DNA of 64,000 bases, taken from Mycolicibacterium sp. ND9-15 (GTDB taxonomy: Bacteria > Actinomycetota > Actinomycetes > Mycobacteriales > Mycobacteriaceae). The position numbers and the translations under genes were made by a program. Shown in pieces: positions 58,713 through 64,000 of this stretch. The first letter of the stretch is position 1; every line of letters starts with the position of its first letter. Where the stretch lies: NCBI RefSeq assembly GCF_035918395.1, contig NZ_CP142362.1, positions 409,501 to 473,500 on the forward strand. The letters are read 5' to 3'. A model generated the notes under the pieces. The model was not told where the DNA came from, made no database searches, and saw only the letters and a program-made list of their open reading frames with translations.

Positions 58713-59216
58713 ATGAGTGAAATCCTCGAAGTTCGCGAGCGGCGCCAACCGCTCACCTTCACGTTCGACGACATGAACCGGTACCACGGCGGTCACTCCC
58801 CGGCCGGAGTGGCCATGGCGTTCAAAGTGATGCAACGCGCCTTCGCGATGCTCTCCCCTGACGAGCCACCCGATCGCCGATCGATCACCGTGCGCACCGC
58901 GTTTCGCGGCCCCGGCGGCCGGGACGGTTTCGAGGCGGTCAGCCGCGCGGTGTCGGACGACCGCTACACCGTGGACCGTTCACTGGTGCGAGGCGACAGA
59001 GGTCGCCTGCTCGAAGATTTCGTGTTCGTCGTGGGCATTGCGGATCGCGGCGTGACGTTGCTGCTGCGCGAAGGATTCGTCACCGACGAGTTCATCGACC
59101 TGGCCCGTACCAAGGACCGGACGGCTCCCCAAGAAGCCCGCCTCGATCATCTGAAGGCGCAACTGGCGCAACGCGTGATGTCGGCGTCCGCTCCCGCGGT
59201 GTTTGCGGTCGACTGA
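58713..59216 (+). CDS. Conserved hypothetical protein, faintly FmdE-like
   Basis: 167 residues from the ATG at 58713; a GTG one codon upstream is equally possible. FTFDDMNRYHGGHSPAGVAMAFKVMQRAF recalls the YHGH-xx-PG motif at the start of FmdE (formylmethanofuran dehydrogenase subunit E) domains, but the cysteine of that motif is replaced by Ser-Pro. The rest has alternating strands and helices and ends in a basic helix. Function unknown. Confidence 0.55.
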   Translation: MSEILEVRERRQPLTFTFDDMNRYHGGHSPAGVAMAFKVMQRAFAMLSPDEPPDRRSITVRTAFRGPGGRDGFEAVSRAVSDDRYTVDRSLVRGDRGRLLEDFVFVVGIADRGVTLLLREGFVTDEFIDLARTKDRTAPQEARLDHLKAQLAQRVMSASAPAVFAVD

Positions 59217-59337
59217 GCCACGGCTGTGCGGTTTCACCGCTGTGAGCTGACTCACCGAGTCCGGTTTATCCGATTGACGAACCGGCGCATCGGGTATTGG
59301 AGGGCCACGAGAAACGATCGGCAAGGAGGAAGGCGCA

Positions 59338-59580
59338 GTGTCCGACAAGAACAACAGTGGACCCGAGGAAGCCGTCAAGGGCGTCGTCGAGGGAGTGAAG
59401 GGTAAGGCCAAGGAGGTGCTCGGCGCCGTCGCGGGTCGAGACGACCTGTATCGCGAGGGTCAGGCGCAGCAGGACAAGGCTGACGCGCAGCGTAACGCCG
59501 CGCAGAAGGAAGCCGAAGCCGAGAGTGCACGGGCCGCGGCCAAGACCGCCGAGAAGCGCCAAGAATCCGAGCAGGAGTAG
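59338..59580 (+). CDS. CsbD-like small stress protein
   Basis: 80 residues, GTG start with GGAGGAAGG upstream. GVVEGVKGKAKEVLGAVAGRDDLYREGQAQQDKADAQRNA fits the CsbD family; the rest is an alanine/glutamate-rich helix. Highly charged and probably unfolded or helical. CsbD proteins are general-stress induced; mechanism unknown. Confidence 0.8.
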   Translation: MSDKNNSGPEEAVKGVVEGVKGKAKEVLGAVAGRDDLYREGQAQQDKADAQRNAAQKEAEAESARAAAKTAEKRQESEQE

Positions 59581-59596
59581 TTCGGTACCAAACGCG

Positions 59597-59630
59597 AGAG
59601 GCGCAGAGGGATGAAACCCTTTGCGCCTCT
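59597..59630. terminator. Terminator between CsbD-like gene and hflX
   Basis: 14-bp stem with a single G-U pair (arms 59597-59610 and 59617-59630), 6-nt loop ATGAAA, between convergent genes. Confidence 0.75.
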
Positions 59631-59660
59631 TCGCTATGCGCAGACGTCGCGGCGACGGGC

Positions 59661-61106
<1,446 letters not shown>

Positions 61107-61151
61107 AGGCGAATAGAGATTCGCACGGAGATCACTTTTCATGCACCCCAA

Positions 61152-62024
61152 TTAACGTTGCGCAAGGCTCCACCATTCCTCGGACAGCTCACCATGGGCC
61201 ACCAGAACCGAGGGTCCACGCAGGAAACTGCTGGCGTCGGTGATGGTGACCGAGACTTCGCCGCCAGGAATCCGCACGTCGACGCTGCCGGTGCCGGCGC
61301 CGCTGAAGGCCAGCGCCGCGACGGCCGCGGCGACGGTGCCGGTTCCGCACGACCGGGTCTCGCCGACGCCGCGTTCGTGCACGCGCATCGATACCGCGCC
61401 GTTCGCCGGCGCCGTCATCACCTCGACGTTCACGCCCTCGGGAAACTGCGCGGTGTCGAAGTGCACCGGTGCCCCGATGTCGAGCGCGGACAGTTCTTCG
61501 ACGGTCAGGTCGGGGTCGAGGCAGGCCAGATGCGGATTTCCGACGTCGACCGCGAGTCCCGCGAACGGCCTGCCGCCCACGATCGCTTCGCCGGCACCCA
61601 GTTGGTTCACCTTGCCCATCTCGACCGTGACGTCGGCGGTGGTCTCGTCCCAGGCATGCAGCACCACCGGACGCGGACCGGCCAGCGAGCCGACCACGAA
61701 CTCGTCGCGGTCCGCCAGTCCGCTCACGCGCAGGTAATGGGCGAACACCCGCACTCCGTTGCCACACATCTGCGCGACCGACCCGTCGGCATTGCGGTAA
61801 TCCATGTACCAGTTCTCCCCCGCGACGCCTTCCGGCAACTGCTCGAAAAGACCCGCCCGGTGCGCGGCCTGCGCGGTAGTCACCCGCAGCACACCGTCGG
61901 CGCCCAGCCCGCGGCGGCGGTCGCACAGTGCGGCGACCGATCTCGGTGACAGCGTCAGTTCGAAGTCGAGGTCAGGTAGCAGCACGAAGTCGTTCTGCGT
62001 CCCGTGGCCTTTGGCGAACTTCAC
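61152..62024 (-). CDS. dapF: Diaminopimelate epimerase
   Basis: 290 residues from the GTG at 62024 ([16 protein letters not shown]), one longer than Rv2726c. Converts LL- to meso-diaminopimelate for lysine and peptidoglycan. The two catalytic cysteines lie in the [10 protein letters not shown] and [11 protein letters not shown] motifs. Frame continues upstream inside miaA, but the GTG 4 nt after the miaA stop is the natural start. Confidence 0.96.
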   Translation of the reverse strand: MKFAKGHGTQNDFVLLPDLDFELTLSPRSVAALCDRRRGLGADGVLRVTTAQAAHRAGLFEQLPEGVAGENWYMDYRNADGSVAQMCGNGVRVFAHYLRVSGLADRDEFVVGSLAGPRPVVLHAWDETTADVTVEMGKVNQLGAGEAIVGGRPFAGLAVDVGNPHLACLDPDLTVEELSALDIGAPVHFDTAQFPEGVNVEVMTAPANGAVSMRVHERGVGETRSCGTGTVAAAVAALAFSGAGTGSVDVRIPGGEVSVTITDASSFLRGPSVLVAHGELSEEWWSLAQR

Positions 62025-62028
62025 CTGT

Positions 62029-62937
62029 TCAGGGTACGTCCCGCCACACTCGCACCGTGTCCTCGAGGAGGTCCGACGCGGCGCCGTCCATCCAGGTGGT
62101 GCGGTGGTCGCGGCGGAACCAGGACCGTTGCCGGCGCACATAGCGCCGGGTGCCGATGAACGTCGGCTCGCGGGCGGCGGAGCCGTCGCCGCCCGCGTCG
62201 AGGTCGGCGAGCACTTGTGCGTAACCCAGCGCGCGCGACGCGGTGACGCCGTCGCGCAGCCCACGATCCAGCAGTGTCCGCACCTCGCCAACCAGCCCGT
62301 CGGCGAACATCTTGTCGGTCCGTTGCGCCAGCCGTTCATCGAGAAACGTTGTATCCCAGTCCAATCCGACTATCGCGGTGTCCCAGCGGGGCGCGCCGAT
62401 GGTGGGAAACGACGCGGCGAACGGCTGACCGGTCAGTTCGACGACCTCGAGCGCCCGCACGATCCGGCGCCCGTCGGTGGGCAGGATCGCAGCGGCCGCA
62501 TCGGCGTCCACCCGCGCCAGCTCCTCGTGCAGGACGGCCACCCCGATTTCGGCGAGTCGCTGTTCCCACCGGGAGCGCACCGCCGGGTCGGTGGCCGGAA
62601 ACGTCCAGTTGTCGAGCAAAGACTGGACGTACATCATCGATCCGCCCACCACGACCGGCACGGCGCCGCGTCCCGCGATGGCCTCGACGTCGGCGACGGC
62701 CGCGCGCTGGTAGCGGGCCACGCTCGCGGTCTCGGTCACCGCCAGCACGTCGAGCTGGTGGTGCGGGATGCCGCGACGCTCGTCGACGGTCAACTTCGCG
62801 GTTCCGATGTCCATGCCGCGGTACATCTGCATCGCGTCCGCGTTGACGATCTCGCCACCGAGTCGCTCGGCCACAGCCAGCGCCAACGCCGATTTGCCGG
62901 TCCCCGTCGGTCCGATGATCGCGATCGGCCGTGTCAT
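62029..62937 (-). CDS. miaA: tRNA dimethylallyltransferase MiaA
   Basis: 302 residues. P-loop [13 protein letters not shown] near the N-terminus, [17 protein letters not shown], and the [18 protein letters not shown] segment of the tRNA-binding part. Transfers dimethylallyl to A37 of tRNAs reading UNN codons, using the isoprenoid pathway that dxs starts. Its ATG overlaps the upstream gene's stop (ATGA). Confidence 0.96.
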   Translation of the reverse strand: MTRPIAIIGPTGTGKSALALAVAERLGGEIVNADAMQMYRGMDIGTAKLTVDERRGIPHHQLDVLAVTETASVARYQRAAVADVEAIAGRGAVPVVVGGSMMYVQSLLDNWTFPATDPAVRSRWEQRLAEIGVAVLHEELARVDADAAAAILPTDGRRIVRALEVVELTGQPFAASFPTIGAPRWDTAIVGLDWDTTFLDERLAQRTDKMFADGLVGEVRTLLDRGLRDGVTASRALGYAQVLADLDAGGDGSAAREPTFIGTRRYVRRQRSWFRRDHRTTWMDGAASDLLEDTVRVWRDVP

Positions 62938-63635
62938 CCTCTTCGGCTCTTCGGCTGCAAGACGCCCGCGAAGTAGCCGACGCCGTAGGGCGCGCCACGA
63001 TAAAGCTCCGTGGCCGACCGAGGCACACCCTCCATGAGGCCCGCGAGGACCTGGTAGGGCACCCGCCCGACGATCGTTTCTGGTAGCCGGGACAGCGCGG
63101 CGGTGTCGCCGGCGGCCAGGGCATCGACGAGCGCCGCTTGTACGGCGACCGAATCGGGGTCATAACCGCCGGGGGCCGTCGGCGTCAACGTGTTGGCGCC
63201 GTCGGCGACGACGAGCACCCCGATCGGGTCGGCCGCGTCGTCGATCTCGGCGCGCAACCGCCTGCCGCGGCCCAGCGCGGCGTCGGCGTCGTCGGCCTCG
63301 GCGTATACCCGCACCTCGGCGGAGGCGTCGGTGCGGGCCGCACCGCGCACCCAGCCGGTGATCAAGGCGCACAGCGGCAACGCGGCCGGTTCGCCGTCGA
63401 CCTCCGGCGACAGCGTGACCCGCAGATCGACGCCGTAGCCGGCAAACGTGCCGGTGTGGCGCGGGCCGATGACCGCATCGCTGGGCCCGTTCCCCACGGC
63501 GATCCAGCGCGGTGGCAGCCCGGCCACCGCCGTGAACACGGCTTCGCGCAGATCGCCCAGTTCAGCGGCGGCGCCACCCGCGAGCTCGGGCACCATGACC
63601 GGTGCCGACGGGACTATCGCGATGGCGCTCAGCAC
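62934..63635 (-). CDS. Class III extradiol dioxygenase subunit B-like protein
   Basis: 233 residues from the GTG at 63635 ([18 protein letters not shown]). The fold resembles the LigB/MEMO-type extradiol dioxygenase domain, but the metal-binding histidines are not clearly conserved. Homologue of Rv2728c. Translationally coupled to miaA; function unknown. Confidence 0.8.
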   Translation of the reverse strand: MLSAIAIVPSAPVMVPELAGGAAAELGDLREAVFTAVAGLPPRWIAVGNGPSDAVIGPRHTGTFAGYGVDLRVTLSPEVDGEPAALPLCALITGWVRGAARTDASAEVRVYAEADDADAALGRGRRLRAEIDDAADPIGVLVVADGANTLTPTAPGGYDPDSVAVQAALVDALAAGDTAALSRLPETIVGRVPYQVLAGLMEGVPRSATELYRGAPYGVGYFAGVLQPKSRRG

Positions 63636-63645
63636 GCCGTCCACG

Positions 63646-64000
63646 CTAATGCTGCGCCGCAGGGTCGGCAGCGGTGGCGGCCTCACCGCGGGCGAGGGCG
63701 GCCGTCGAGACCACCATCGCCGCCACCGCGGCGACCAGCGTGAGCCAGCCGGCCTCCCCGGGCCGCAGCGTCTCCCCCAGCACGACGATGCCGAGCACCG
63801 ACGCGACCACCGGTTCGGCGACCGTCATCGTCGGCAGCGACGCGGTCAGCGACCCTGCCCGGAACGCGGCCTGCTGCCATGCGGTGCCCGCGACCGCGAC
63901 GAGTGCCCAGACGTACAGCTCCGGCGTGCGCAGGAGGGCCTCCAGCCCGTCGTCGAGACGGTCGACGACGCCCTTGGTCAGCACCGCGAACAGGCCCCAC
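63646..64000 (-). CDS. EamA/DMT-family transporter, C-terminal part (cut by window end)
   Basis: The frame is open to base 64000, so the N-terminus lies outside. Four helices of an EamA domain are visible (YVWALVAVAGTAWQQAAF; LPTMTVAEPVVASVLGIVVLGE; GWLTLVAAVAAMVVSTAAL). Fits Rv2729c, a DMT-superfamily permease of about 300 residues. Substrate unknown. Lies 10 nt upstream of the dioxygenase-like gene. Confidence 0.85.
   Translation of the reverse strand, partial: WGLFAVLTKGVVDRLDDGLEALLRTPELYVWALVAVAGTAWQQAAFRAGSLTASLPTMTVAEPVVASVLGIVVLGETLRPGEAGWLTLVAAVAAMVVSTAALARGEAATAADPAAQH

Overview
The window is chromosomal DNA from a mycobacterium, most likely a non-tuberculous Mycolicibacterium-type species. 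The GC content is high, GTG and TTG starts are common, and from about 8.3 kb to the end the gene content follows the Mycobacterium tuberculosis Rv2674-Rv2729c block: msrB, the haem genes, dxs, ceoBC, dut, cei, suhB, ppgK, sigA, sigB, ideR, sthA, nrdR, lexA, hflX, dapF and miaA. Rv numbers here are family comparisons from memory, not database results.

Layout. 1-8.3 kb: the 3' part of one giant gene, a TPR-like segment followed by nine tandem ~275-residue units, each holding two SnoaL/NTF2-like domains. 8.3-16.4 kb: methionine sulfoxide reductase, the coproporphyrin-type haem operon hemE-hemY-hemQ, ribonuclease D and two hydrolases. 16.6-25.7 kb: dxs, nhaA, an RNA methyltransferase with an APC transporter, and the paired TrkA-like proteins ceoB/ceoC. 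25.7-32.5 kb: small conserved actinobacterial genes, dut, cei (a perfect CRP-type palindrome lies in its divergent promoter region), suhB and polyphosphate glucokinase.

32.5-41.1 kb: the housekeeping sigma factor gene sigA, followed by an integrated element of about 7.03 kb. A 21-bp direct repeat covering the last codons and stop of sigA occurs at 34042-34062 and again at 41069-41089 and marks attL and attR. Inside are a tyrosine integrase, small zinc-ribbon proteins, a DUF2742-like protein, a P4-type primase/helicase, a WhiB-like gene broken by a frameshift, an HNH nuclease, an HK97-type major capsid protein and a reverse-strand orphan gene. I see no terminase, portal, protease or tail gene, so it looks like a phiRv1/phiRv2-like phage satellite that carries its own capsid gene and uses sigA as attB. 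Most of its early genes overlap by 4 nt and read as one operon.

41.1-54.1 kb: a secreted protein, an O-methyltransferase, a RidA-family pseudogene with an in-frame TAG, sigB with an ECF-type promoter, ideR, sthA, PAC2 and PhzF proteins. 54.1-64 kb: nrdR, then the divergent SOS pair (LysM protein and lexA) with LexA boxes between them, an LGFP-repeat envelope protein, a 593-bp stretch without a clear gene, a CsbD-like protein, hflX, dapF, miaA and a transporter cut by the window end.

The host genes are core functions (haem, isoprenoids, K+ sensing, nucleotide hygiene, sigma factors, iron and SOS regulation). The satellite is the accessory part of the window.
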